Part shown: in pieces, positions 45,836 through 55,084 of the stretch | Layout: every line of letters starts with the position of its first letter | How positions within the stretch are numbered: the first letter of the stretch is position 1 | NCBI RefSeq assembly: GCF_014199205.1 | Contig: NZ_JACIJD010000002.1 | Span: 248,001-312,000, forward strand | Direction of reading: 5' to 3' | Length of the DNA: 64,000 bases | Origin: Muricoccus pecuniae | GTDB lineage: Bacteria; Pseudomonadota; Alphaproteobacteria; Acetobacterales; Acetobacteraceae | The notes under the pieces: model-generated | The model's database searches: none | What the model saw: the letters and a program-made list of their open reading frames with translations, nothing else | What the model was told of the DNA's origin: nothing | Translations under genes and position numbers: made by a program

Positions 45836-46666
45836 CTAGACCGTGATCTCCAGCATCACGGGGACATGGTCGCTGGTCTGCGCCCAGTCGCGCGCGTCCT
45901 TCAGCACCGCGTGCCGCTGGAGCGCGCCGGCAAGGTCCTGGCTGACCCAGATGTGGTCCAGCCGCCGCCCCCGGTCCGAGGCGCGCCAGTCCTTCGCGCG
46001 GTAGGACCACCAAGTGTAGAGCTTCTGGTCCTCCGGTACGAAGTGGCGAAGGGCGTCGTACCAGTTCCCCGCCCTCTGCCAGCCCGCCATCGCCTCCACC
46101 TCCACGGGGGTGTGGGAGACAACGCCGACCATCTGCCTGTGGCTCCAGACATCGTGCTCCAGCGGCGCGATGTTCAGGTCGCCGACCAGCACGGAGCGGT
46201 GCGCCGGGCCGCGCGCGGCGGTCCAGGCGGTGACCTCGGCCACGAAGTCCAGCTTATGGGCAAACTTCGGGTTCACCGCGGGGTCCGGCACGTCGCCGCC
46301 GGCGGGGACGTAGAAGTTGTGCACCTCCAGCGGGCCGCCGGGCAGGTCCACCGCCACGCCGAGATGGCGGCAGTCGCCCTTCCCGCACCAGTCCCGCCCG
46401 TCCGGCAAGCGGGTGAGGGGCAGGCGGGAGAGGACGGCGACGCCGTTGTAGCCCTTCATCCCCGTGATGATCCGGTGGGTGAAACCCAGCGCCTCCGCCG
46501 CCTCGTGCGGGAAGTGCTCGTCCGGCGTCTTCGTTTCCTGGAGGCAGAGGACGTCCGGGTTCAGCTCGTCCACCAGCGCGCGCAGCAGGGGCGCGCGCAG
46601 ACGGACGGAGTTGATGTTCCAGGTGGCCACGCGAAGGGGCGCGGCCACCAATGCCGGTGCGGACAC
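45836..46666 (-). CDS. xth: Exodeoxyribonuclease III
   Basis: A 276-residue AP endonuclease/3' exonuclease of the EEP fold acting in base-excision repair. Active-site blocks are RVATWNINSVRLR, DVLCLQETKTPDEHFP (metal Glu), GDCRHLGVAVD, VLVGDLNIAPLEHDVW (D-x-N), DRGRRLDHIWVS and the catalytic TSDHVPVMLEI (D-H). No ATG lies near the N-terminus; GTG 46666 (then SAPALVAAPLRVATWN) is the most upstream start that does not enter the FAH gene. A later GTG or TTG is possible. It follows the FAH hydrolase gene by eight bases. Confidence 0.93.
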   Translation of the reverse strand: MSAPALVAAPLRVATWNINSVRLRAPLLRALVDELNPDVLCLQETKTPDEHFPHEAAEALGFTHRIITGMKGYNGVAVLSRLPLTRLPDGRDWCGKGDCRHLGVAVDLPGGPLEVHNFYVPAGGDVPDPAVNPKFAHKLDFVAEVTAWTAARGPAHRSVLVGDLNIAPLEHDVWSHRQMVGVVSHTPVEVEAMAGWQRAGNWYDALRHFVPEDQKLYTWWSYRAKDWRASDRGRRLDHIWVSQDLAGALQRHAVLKDARDWAQTSDHVPVMLEITV

Positions 46667-46674
46667 GGGCTGGA

Positions 46675-47358
46675 TCAGACGATCCGGGTGGTGACCGTGC
46701 CGACGCCCTCGACCACGCCTTCCAGCACGTCGCCGCGCTGCACGGCCGCCACGTTCTCCGGCGTGCCGGTCATGATGAGGTCGCCGGGGGCGAGGCGCAC
46801 GAGGCGGGAGAGGTTGGCGATCACCTCCGGCACGGACCAGATGAGCTTCGAGAGGTCGGAGGTCTGGCGGACCTGGCCGTTCACCTTCAGCTCGATCCTG
46901 CCCTTGCCCGGGTCGAAGGAGCCGGCCGGCACCAGCTCGCCCATCGGCGCGGACTGGTCGAAGCCCTTGCCCATGTCCCAGGGGCGCCCTCCCTTCTTCG
47001 CCTCGGCCTGGAGGTCGCGGCGGGTCATGTCGAGGCCGGCGCAGTAGCCCCAGACATGGTTCAGCGCGTCCGCCTCGGCGATGTCGACCCCACCCACGCC
47101 GATGGCGACGACCAGCTCCATCTCGTGGTGCAGGTCCTTGGTCATGGTGGGGTAGGGCATGTCGGCGCCGCCGGTCACCACGGCATCGGCGGGCTTGGTG
47201 AAGTAGAAGGGCGGCTCGCGGTCGGGGTCGCTGCCCATCTCGCGCGCGTGCTCGGCATAGTTGCGGCCGACGCAGAAGATGCGCCGCACGGGGAAGAGCC
47301 CACCGCCGCGCACGGGAATGGCGGCGACGGGAGGTGGGGCGATGACATAGTCGGCCAT
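46675..47358 (-). CDS. Fumarylacetoacetate hydrolase family protein
   Basis: A 227-residue FAH-fold hydrolase of the small (maleylpyruvate/acylpyruvate hydrolase-like) type. The catalytic pocket residues are in RIFCVGRNYAEHAREMG near 26-42 and FYFTKPADAVV, and the metal ligands in HHEMELVVAIG (E-x-E) and GLDMTRRDLQ (Asp). GDLIMTGTPENVAAVQRGD is the usual C-terminal loop. It probably hydrolyses a 2,4-diketo acid. ATG 47358 matches the family start; the frame stays open to 47631 but the extra 91 residues lack family character. Confidence 0.9.
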   Translation of the reverse strand: MADYVIAPPPVAAIPVRGGGLFPVRRIFCVGRNYAEHAREMGSDPDREPPFYFTKPADAVVTGGADMPYPTMTKDLHHEMELVVAIGVGGVDIAEADALNHVWGYCAGLDMTRRDLQAEAKKGGRPWDMGKGFDQSAPMGELVPAGSFDPGKGRIELKVNGQVRQTSDLSKLIWSVPEVIANLSRLVRLAPGDLIMTGTPENVAAVQRGDVLEGVVEGVGTVTTRIV

Positions 47359-47727
47359 GGAGCGATCCGATCCGGTTCCGGGAACGGCCAAAGGGTATAG
47401 GGCCGGTGCGGCAGCGGGGATAGCGGGGCTGTCCGGAACGACCGGGCCTGAACGGATGGCCTGGGCCGCGCAAGAACTGGACGGCGCAAAGAAGTGGCGC
47501 CCGGTGAGGGGGGTCACCGGGCGCCGTAACACGCTAGTTCCGATCGGAGTATTGATGGTCGGGTGAACCGGCAGGGGATACCGGGCCACCGCCGGCTTCT
47601 CAGCCGACGACGGAACATTACTCATATCCACAGGCAGAATGCAAAGCCGCGGGTTACCGTTTCAATCACAGCAGCGTGAGAACGCTTAACTTCGCCAGCG
47701 TTGCATTTCTCCCCGCGTTACGACTCA
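47359..47727. other. Non-coding stretch of about 370 bases with a strong hairpin
   Basis: The region between the FAH gene and the amidotransferase gene is less GC-rich (especially 47530-47725). It holds the hairpin at 47496-47525 and short frames only, none with a convincing ribosome site. The minus-strand frame upstream of the FAH ATG is open but low in coding sense. It may hold the FAH promoter and a small RNA. Confidence 0.5.
47496..47525 (-). terminator. Strong intergenic hairpin, possible small-RNA terminator
   Basis: GGCGCCCGGTGA (47496-47507) pairs perfectly with TCACCGGGCGCC (47514-47525) around a six-G loop. On the minus strand it is followed by ACTTCTTTG, a weak T-rich tail. It lies about 140 bases before the FAH start and more than 200 bases after the amidotransferase stop. 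It could end the amidotransferase transcript or an unannotated small transcript. Confidence 0.5.
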
Positions 47728-48534
47728 TCACTCTGCGGCGATGGGAGTGGGGAGGCCCGCCCCGGCGTTCCGGCGCGCAGCATGGCTGACGGCCGCCTGC
47801 CCGAAGCGGTCGAAGATGCGGCGGGACAGGGCGTCCCGCTCCCAGTCGTATTCCGGGTGCCACTGGACGCCGAGCGCGAAGCCCGGCGCGTCCTCGATGC
47901 TCGCCGCCTCGATCGTGCCGTCCGGCGCCCATGCTTCCGGCCGGAGGCGCGGGGCAGGGCGGCGCACGGCCTGGTTGTGGAGGGAGTTCACCGGCACGGT
48001 GCCGGCATCGTAGTCCAGCCCCGCCCAGAGCCGGGCGAGGCTGCTGCCGGGCTCGATGCGGACAGGATGGGCCTTGCCGGTCCTCACCCGCGCGATCGTC
48101 TGGTCCGTGGGGGTGGAATGGTCCATCCGCCCTTCCAGATCCTGCACTCGCTGGTCGAGCGAGCCGCCGAGGGCGACGTTCAGTTCCTGAAAACCGCGGC
48201 AGATGGCCAGCAACGGCACGCCGGCCGCGATCGCCGCGCGGATGAGGGGAAGGGTGGTGGCATCCCGCGCCTGATCCTCGGGCGTCCCCTCCGCGTGGTC
48301 AGGGCCGTCGTAGTAGACCGGGCAGACATTCGAGCGGCTGCCCGTGAGCAACAGCCCGTCCAGCCGCGAGAGCAGCTCGCGCGAGACGTCCTCGCCCGCG
48401 GCGGGGAGGAGCACCGGCATCCCGCCCACGGGGCCGAGCACCACGCGCACATAGTGGTCCGATGCTGCGTGGTTCGGCATCCCCGAGGGGCCGAAGGGCT
48501 TCACGCAGCAGGAAATACCGATCAGGGGGCGCAT
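47728..48534 (-). CDS. puuD: Gamma-glutamyl-gamma-aminobutyrate hydrolase-like class I glutamine amidotransferase
   Basis: A 268-residue class I GATase-like hydrolase (peptidase C26). The nucleophile is Cys112 in LAICRGFQELNV, and the catalytic His226/Glu228 lie in GVQWHPEYDW. LLTGSRSNVCPVYY follows the family pattern after GLLLTG. In PuuD the reaction frees GABA from gamma-Glu-GABA in putrescine breakdown; no other puu genes are near, so the substrate is uncertain. ATG 48534 is chosen; a GTG at 48540 would add two residues. Confidence 0.86.
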   Translation of the reverse strand: MRPLIGISCCVKPFGPSGMPNHAASDHYVRVVLGPVGGMPVLLPAAGEDVSRELLSRLDGLLLTGSRSNVCPVYYDGPDHAEGTPEDQARDATTLPLIRAAIAAGVPLLAICRGFQELNVALGGSLDQRVQDLEGRMDHSTPTDQTIARVRTGKAHPVRIEPGSSLARLWAGLDYDAGTVPVNSLHNQAVRRPAPRLRPEAWAPDGTIEAASIEDAPGFALGVQWHPEYDWERDALSRRIFDRFGQAAVSHAARRNAGAGLPTPIAAE

Positions 48535-48609
48535 GGACACTTATGTTGCAGTCGCGGCGTGGCGCCTTCAAGGAGGAAGCGCCACGGAACGCACAAGGCA
48601 GGGCCGTGC

Positions 48610-49242
48610 CTAGTTGTTGTCCACGGGATTGGCCATGAAGCGGGGGTCGTTGAAGTCGAAGGCCGCGCGGTTGAGCCGGAGCCCCGTCTCGATCGCCGAG
48701 AGGGTGACGCGGGTCGTGCGCCCCTGGCCATCGACGACCAGCCATTGCCGCAGCTCCATCGGCTCCTGCGCGAAGACGAGGGTGATGCGGCCCTCGGCCG
48801 GGTTCTCCGTGCGGTAGAGCGTCACCCGGAGCAGCCCCTGCTCCCGCTGCACCGCGGAGACCGTCACGTCTCCCGAGAGGGTGATGCGGTCGCGCAGGAG
48901 GATGCCGAGCGGGGTCGAGCCGACCGGGACGATGGAGGGCTGGCGCAGCTCCTTGTCGTAGTGCAGGAACTGGCCGGCATTGGCGATCAGCAGCAGCGGC
49001 TCGGGCGGATCGTAGTCGAAGCGCATGCGTCCCGGACGCCAGATGAGCGCCGTTCCCTGGGCGGTCGCGCCATTCTGAGCGATCTGGATGAAGCGGGCGC
49101 GGAGCGTGGTCAGCCCGTTCAGGTAGGCCTCCACCCGCTGCAGGTCCGCCCGGTCGCGGGCGCTGGGTGCCGGCGCCTGCGCCAGGGCGGGCGGCGCGAG
49201 GGCGAGCAGGGAGAGAAGGGGGAGCATCTGGCGGCGAAGCAT
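48610..49242 (-). CDS. lolA: Outer-membrane lipoprotein carrier protein LolA
   Basis: A 210-residue periplasmic chaperone that carries lipoproteins from LolCDE to the outer membrane. A signal peptide (MLRRQMLPLLSLLALAPPALA, cleavage near 21-22) precedes LQRVEAYLNGLTTLRARFIQ and the characteristic GTALIWRPGRMRFDYDPPEPLLLIANAGQF split near 63-92. The C-terminus ends DFNDPRFMANPVDNN. ATG 49242 or 49227 both give a working signal. It is divergent from the GT-like gene. Confidence 0.9.
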   Translation of the reverse strand: MLRRQMLPLLSLLALAPPALAQAPAPSARDRADLQRVEAYLNGLTTLRARFIQIAQNGATAQGTALIWRPGRMRFDYDPPEPLLLIANAGQFLHYDKELRQPSIVPVGSTPLGILLRDRITLSGDVTVSAVQREQGLLRVTLYRTENPAEGRITLVFAQEPMELRQWLVVDGQGRTTRVTLSAIETGLRLNRAAFDFNDPRFMANPVDNN

Positions 49243-49352
49243 AGGGCGGAGATGGCGCAGGAGGGCCGCCGGCGGAAGGCCCCGCGGCGCGATACGGCCG
49301 GAAACATGCCTTTCCGCCGCCTGCCGCGTTAATGTCATTGTAAGGAAGCGCG

Positions 49353-49994
49353 TTGTCCTATCGCGATATGAACACCCTGGCCCATCTTCCGACGCGTGCG
49401 GCACCCCAGGTCTTCCACGAACCCACTAAGCATCAGCGGGCGGGCACGGTGACGCCCGCGGCCGTGGTGATCGTGCCCGTTCCGCGCGGGAGGGCGGAGG
49501 GGCTGCGGGCCCTGCTCTTCTCCCTCGCGCGGTCGCGCGGGGCTGGGGACGTGCCCATGGCTGCCGGAGCCCTCGCCGTGCTGGTTGTGTCGGATCACCC
49601 GGATGTCCGGCAGATCGTCGAATCCATGGCGCCGGAGCTGCCTTTTCCCCTCCGGATCGAGCCCGGCCCTGGGGATCTGCCCCTCGCCTTGCGGCTGGCC
49701 TCGGACTGGGCCGCTGCGCTGGACGCCCCCGGGGTGCCGGTGCTGATCGCGGCGCCCGGGGCGCCCGTGGCCCCGCGCTGGGCCCACACCCTTCTGTCCG
49801 CCCTGCGGGACGGGGCGGATCTGGTCACTCACAGGGCGGGCTGGACGGCCAGGCTGGCCGGCACCCCGGCGGAACCCCTGGCCCTGTCCGGCCGGGCGCA
49901 ATGGGTCTTGGAGAGATGGGCGGCTGAGGATGGTCCCGGCCCCTCGCCGCTGCAGCGCCCCGAGAGGGCCGGGCTCCGCGTCGTTTCCGTCTGA
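49353..49994 (+). CDS. Hypothetical protein resembling a truncated family-2 glycosyltransferase
   Basis: A 213-residue protein. AAVVIVPVPRGRAEGLRALLFSLARSR near 36-62 follows the first strand and helix of GT-A glycosyltransferases, LAVLVVSDHPDVRQIVESM is the next unit, and GVPVLIAAPGAPVAPRWAHTLLSAL sits where GT2 proteins carry DxD, here AAPGA. The catalytic acidic residues and the rest of the domain are absent, so activity is doubtful. TTG 49353 has AAGGAAG four bases upstream; ATG 49368 is an alternative. It is divergent from lolA. Confidence 0.55.
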   Translation: MSYRDMNTLAHLPTRAAPQVFHEPTKHQRAGTVTPAAVVIVPVPRGRAEGLRALLFSLARSRGAGDVPMAAGALAVLVVSDHPDVRQIVESMAPELPFPLRIEPGPGDLPLALRLASDWAAALDAPGVPVLIAAPGAPVAPRWAHTLLSALRDGADLVTHRAGWTARLAGTPAEPLALSGRAQWVLERWAAEDGPGPSPLQRPERAGLRVVSV

Positions 49995-50073
49995 CCCCTG
50001 GGCGCGCGGAGCGGCCACCCTGGACAGGGCGCCCCCTTGCCCCGAGACTCGGCCCTTTCCGAAGGGGGAGACG

Positions 50074-50406
50074 TTGGCGGTGCGGGGCAGGATCGGCGAC
50101 GACCAAGTGGTGGAGCTGGCCGAGATGTTCCGGCTGATGAGTGACCCCACCCGGCTGAGCATCATCCTCGCCTGCCTCGACGCCCCGGCCTCCGTGGGGG
50201 AGATGGCGGACCGCATCGGGATCTCGGGCAGCCTCGTCTCCCACCACCTCCGGCTCCTCCGCGCCGCGCGCCTCCTGCAGGCTGACCGGCGGGGGCGGCA
50301 GGTCTTCTACGCCGTGATGGACGAGCACATCCGCTCGATGCTGACGGACATGGTGGACCATGTCGCCGAGGGCGAGGCGGAGGGAGAGGTTGCGCCTCCG
50401 GGGTGA
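50074..50406 (+). CDS. ArsR/SmtB-family regulator with an alpha-5 zinc site
   Basis: A 110-residue winged-helix repressor. DNA-binding part: LMSDPTRLSIILACLDAPAS, then VGEMADRIGISGSLVSHHLRLLRAARLL. In the last helix Asp, His, His and Glu are spaced D-x-H-x10-H-x2-E (DEHIRSMLTDMVDHVAE), exactly the zinc-sensing alpha-5 arrangement of SmtB (Asp104, His106, His117, Glu120) and CzrA. No Cys-based alpha-3 site is present. TTG 50074 has GGGGGAG as ribosome site; an ATG-led frame from 49930 lies inside the upstream gene. The cytochrome oxidase cluster begins 222 bases later. Confidence 0.82.
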   Translation: MAVRGRIGDDQVVELAEMFRLMSDPTRLSIILACLDAPASVGEMADRIGISGSLVSHHLRLLRAARLLQADRRGRQVFYAVMDEHIRSMLTDMVDHVAEGEAEGEVAPPG

Positions 50407-50628
50407 GAAGGATTCGCAAGGAAGATCACCCTCTTCCAACCCGGGCGCGAGCCCCAATCTTGTGCCCTGGCTCGGCCCGTGATTAGTGTCCGGTTGCGCT
50501 GGGACCCGCGGCTTCGCGGGGCGGCGTTCGGCCGGCGCGGGACGCACCGGGCGGCACAGGTTTTCGAGCGGCGCGTGGTCGCCCGGCGCGCGGTGCGCCC
50601 GGGCGGAACACCGGATCAGGACGGCGGA

Positions 50629-51546
50629 ATGCGGCGGATTCTCTCAACAGCCCTGGCTTTGATGTTGACGGCCGGGACCGGCGCGATGGCGCAGTCCCCC
50701 GCTCCGGCCCCCACGGGGGAGGCGGTCGGCGCCCCCGTGCCCTGGGGCACGGGCCTCCAGGAGGCCTTCGGGCCGGTGAAGGTGGCCATCCACGACTTCA
50801 ACGACCTCGTGCTCTACATCATCGTCGCGATCACGATCTTCGTGGCCGCCCTGCTGGCCTATGTGATGTGGCGCTACAGCGCGAGCCGGAACCCCAACCC
50901 GTCCCGCGTCAGCCACCACACGATGCTGGAAGTGGCCTGGACGGTCGTGCCGGTGCTGATCCTGCTGGTGATCGCCATTCCCTCCTTCCGCCTGATCTAC
51001 TACGAGGACCGGGCGCGTGACGCGGACATGACGATCTCCGTCCAGGGGCGGCAGTGGTACTGGCACTACGCCTATCCCGACCACGGCAACTTCGCCTTCG
51101 ACAGCTACCCCATCGCCGACGCCGAGATCCGTCCCGGCCAGATCGCCAAGCTCTCGGTGGACAACCCCCTGGTGATCCCGGTGGGCGCGACCATCCGCGT
51201 GATGACGAGCGGCCACGACGTCATCCACTCCTTCTTCGTGCCCTCGCTGGGCGTGCAGAAGTACACGATCCCCGGCCGCACCATGGAGACCTGGTTCCGG
51301 GCCGACCGGGAGGGGACCTTCTACGGCCAGTGCAACCAGATCTGCGGCACGAACCATTGGTTCATGCCGATCGCCGTCCGCGCCGTGCCGCGCGCCGAAT
51401 TCGATGCCTGGGTGGCCCAGGCCCGCACCCGCTTCGCCGAGGGCAACGGCCCCGGCTGGCCGGAGCGGGACCGCACCACCTCGGTCGCCGCGCTGGGCGG
51501 CCCCGTCGCTTCCATCACCGACCACTCCGCGGAGGCCCGCCGTTAA
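50629..51546 (+). CDS. coxB: Cytochrome c oxidase subunit II
   Basis: A 305-residue subunit II of aa3-type oxidase. Signal peptide (cleavage after GAMA), two transmembrane helices (near 60-85 and 100-122), and the periplasmic cupredoxin domain. CuA ligands are His200 in HDVIHSFFVP, Cys235, Cys239, His243 and Met246 in GQCNQICGTNHWFMP. The residue between the two Cys that is usually Glu (CSExC) is Gln237. The aromatic electron-entry motif QWYWHY is intact. No haem c domain. It opens coxB-coxA-ctaB-(49 aa)-ctaG-coxC-surf1. The 222-base upstream region presumably holds the promoter. Confidence 0.95.
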   Translation: MRRILSTALALMLTAGTGAMAQSPAPAPTGEAVGAPVPWGTGLQEAFGPVKVAIHDFNDLVLYIIVAITIFVAALLAYVMWRYSASRNPNPSRVSHHTMLEVAWTVVPVLILLVIAIPSFRLIYYEDRARDADMTISVQGRQWYWHYAYPDHGNFAFDSYPIADAEIRPGQIAKLSVDNPLVIPVGATIRVMTSGHDVIHSFFVPSLGVQKYTIPGRTMETWFRADREGTFYGQCNQICGTNHWFMPIAVRAVPRAEFDAWVAQARTRFAEGNGPGWPERDRTTSVAALGGPVASITDHSAEARR

Positions 51547-51556
51547 GGCGGCCTGA

Positions 51557-53167
<1,611 letters not shown>

Positions 53168-53221
53168 TCCCGGCAGTTCCCCGTTGCGGTTCGCCGCTTC
53201 GGGACGATATGAGGCGTCACC

Positions 53222-54193
53222 ATGAGTGACCTGATCCGGAGGGGGGCCACGGCCCCCCTTTCCATATCTTCCGGGGCCATCTCCGCCGACTGGTCGGAGC
53301 TGCGCGACTGGGTCGCGCTCCTGAAGCCGCGCGTGATGACGCTGGTGGTGTTCACCGGCCTGATCGGCCTGCTGCTCGCCCCCGGGCACATCCATCCCGT
53401 GCTGGGCACCGTCGCCATCCTCTGCATCGCGCTCGGGGCCGGGGCCGCGGGCTGCATCAACATGTGGTACGACCGCGACATCGACGCGGTGATGCGCCGC
53501 ACCGCCCGCCGCCCCATCCCGGCGGGCCGGGTGGAGCCCGGGGCGGCCCTGGCATTCGGCATCACCCTTTCGGTTCTCTCCGTGCTGATGATGGGCCTCG
53601 CAACCAATGCAGTGGCGGGGGCCTGGCTCGCCGGGTCGATCCTCTTCTACGTGTTCATCTACACCATGTGGCTGAAGCGCCGGACGCCGCAGAACATCGT
53701 CATCGGCGGCGCCGCCGGGGCTTTCCCCCCGGTGATCGGCTGGGCCGCGGTAACGGGTGGCGTGGACGTGCTGCCCCTCATCCTCTTCGCCATCGTCTTC
53801 ACCTGGACTCCGCCGCATTTCTGGTCCCTCAGCCTCTGGGCGCATGACGACTACGCCCGGGCCGGCGTGCCCATGCTCCCGGTCGCGGCCGGGGCCCGGG
53901 AGACGCGGCGGCAGATCATGCTCTACACGCTGGTACTGGCCCCGCTCGGGCTGCTGCCCGTGCTGATGGGGCAGGCGGGCTGGGTCTACGGTGCCTACGC
54001 CCTCTCCCTCGGCGCCGGCTTCCTCTTCCATGCCTGGCGTGTGCTGACCGAGCCGCAGGATGCTTCCGGGGTGAGCCTCGTCGGCGACCGGGCGGCGAAG
54101 GCGGCGTTCCGCTTCTCCCTTCTGCACCTTGCCGGCCTGTTCGCCGCCATTGCGCTCGATCACTGGCTGCGCGCCGCCGGAGTCCTCGGCTGA
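53222..54193 (+). CDS. ctaB: Protohaem IX farnesyltransferase (haem O synthase)
   Basis: A 323-residue UbiA-type prenyltransferase that makes haem O from haem B. The first Asp-rich motif is in NMWYDRDIDAVMRRTARRPIPAGR split near 80-104 (D-R-D-x-D). LKPRVMTLVVFTGLIGLLLAP is TM1, and the second motif region is TWTPPHFWSLSLWAHDDYARAG. It has nine predicted helices. Its stop overlaps the ATG of the small 49-residue protein by one base. Confidence 0.94.
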   Translation: MSDLIRRGATAPLSISSGAISADWSELRDWVALLKPRVMTLVVFTGLIGLLLAPGHIHPVLGTVAILCIALGAGAAGCINMWYDRDIDAVMRRTARRPIPAGRVEPGAALAFGITLSVLSVLMMGLATNAVAGAWLAGSILFYVFIYTMWLKRRTPQNIVIGGAAGAFPPVIGWAAVTGGVDVLPLILFAIVFTWTPPHFWSLSLWAHDDYARAGVPMLPVAAGARETRRQIMLYTLVLAPLGLLPVLMGQAGWVYGAYALSLGAGFLFHAWRVLTEPQDASGVSLVGDRAAKAAFRFSLLHLAGLFAAIALDHWLRAAGVLG

Positions 54194-54342
54194 TGGAACC
54201 TGCCCAGATGTCGGATGATGAGGCGGCCGCCTTCGTGCGCCGCCGGCGCGGCCGTAACATCGCCCTGCTCGTCGTGCTCGTCGCGCTGGTCGTGATCTTC
54301 TATGCCATTACCATGGCGAAGCTGACCTCCTCCGTCTCTTGA
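54193..54342 (+). CDS. Small single-span membrane protein of the oxidase operon (CoxF-like)
   Basis: A 49-residue protein: an acidic N-terminus (MSDDEAAAFVRRRRGRN) and one transmembrane helix (IALLVVLVALVVIFYAITMA), ending LTSSVS. It starts at ATG 54193, which shares one base with the ctaB stop (TGATG), and stops at TGA 54342. Small proteins with this layout lie between ctaB and ctaG in many alphaproteobacteria. A role in oxidase assembly is inferred from position only. Confidence 0.8.
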   Translation: MEPAQMSDDEAAAFVRRRRGRNIALLVVLVALVVIFYAITMAKLTSSVS

Positions 54343-54376
54343 GGAAGGGGAGGGAGGGGAGCATCTGAGGGCCGAC

Positions 54377-54976
54377 ATGAACGACTCCATCGCTCGCCGG
54401 AACCGCCGCGTCGCCCTGGCCGCCTTCGCCACCGTGGCGGGGATGGCCGGCCTCTCCTTCGCGGCCGTGCCGCTCTACGCCATGTTCTGCCGGATCACCG
54501 GCTATAACGGCACGGTCCAGGCCGGTGGCCAGGCCGCGCCGGGCGCGGTCGAGCGGCAGGTGACGGTGCGCTTCGCCGCCAACACCCATCCCTCCCTGCC
54601 CTGGAAGTTCGAGGCTGCCCAGCTCTCCATGCCCGTCCATCTCGGGGATCAGGGGCTGGCCTTCTACCGCGCCGCCAATGAGGCGAACCGCCCCGTCGAG
54701 GGTGTGGCGACCTACAACGTGACGCCGGAGGTGGTGGGCAAGTACTTCCACAAGACCGCCTGCTTCTGCTTCGACGCCCAGACCCTCCAGCCCGGCCAGT
54801 CCGTGGAGATGCCCGTCAGCTTCTGGGTGGACCCCGCGATCGCGCAGGACCCGAACACGCGCGACATCCGCACGATCACCCTGAACTACACCTTCTTCCG
54901 CACCCTGGCGGATGCCGAGCGCAACGGCGCCCTGGCCAGCGCCGGGCCGCATGTGGGTCGCACCGCGACACCCTGA
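54377..54976 (+). CDS. ctaG: Cytochrome c oxidase assembly protein CtaG/Cox11
   Basis: A 199-residue membrane-anchored copper chaperone that inserts CuB into subunit I. One N-terminal helix (VALAAFATVAGMAGLSFAAVPLY) carries the periplasmic domain, with the copper-binding CFCF in FHKTACFCFDAQTLQPGQ near 130-148. MFCRITGYNGT after the helix is family-typical. It follows the 49-residue gene by 34 bases. Confidence 0.95.
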   Translation: MNDSIARRNRRVALAAFATVAGMAGLSFAAVPLYAMFCRITGYNGTVQAGGQAAPGAVERQVTVRFAANTHPSLPWKFEAAQLSMPVHLGDQGLAFYRAANEANRPVEGVATYNVTPEVVGKYFHKTACFCFDAQTLQPGQSVEMPVSFWVDPAIAQDPNTRDIRTITLNYTFFRTLADAERNGALASAGPHVGRTATP

Positions 54977-55084
54977 GGTGAGGGGGGCGCGATGCGCCGG
55001 TCCAACCCTTGATCCGCGCGGCCGTTTGCGGGATTGATGCGACGAGACCTTCCGGGGCCCGGCCCCGCTTCACCAGGACGCGCG

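Noticed and set aside
46675-47631. A 318-residue form of the FAH hydrolase starting at 47631.
   Set aside because: The extra 91 residues pass through the 47496-47525 hairpin and have no family similarity; ATG 47358 matches the normal start.
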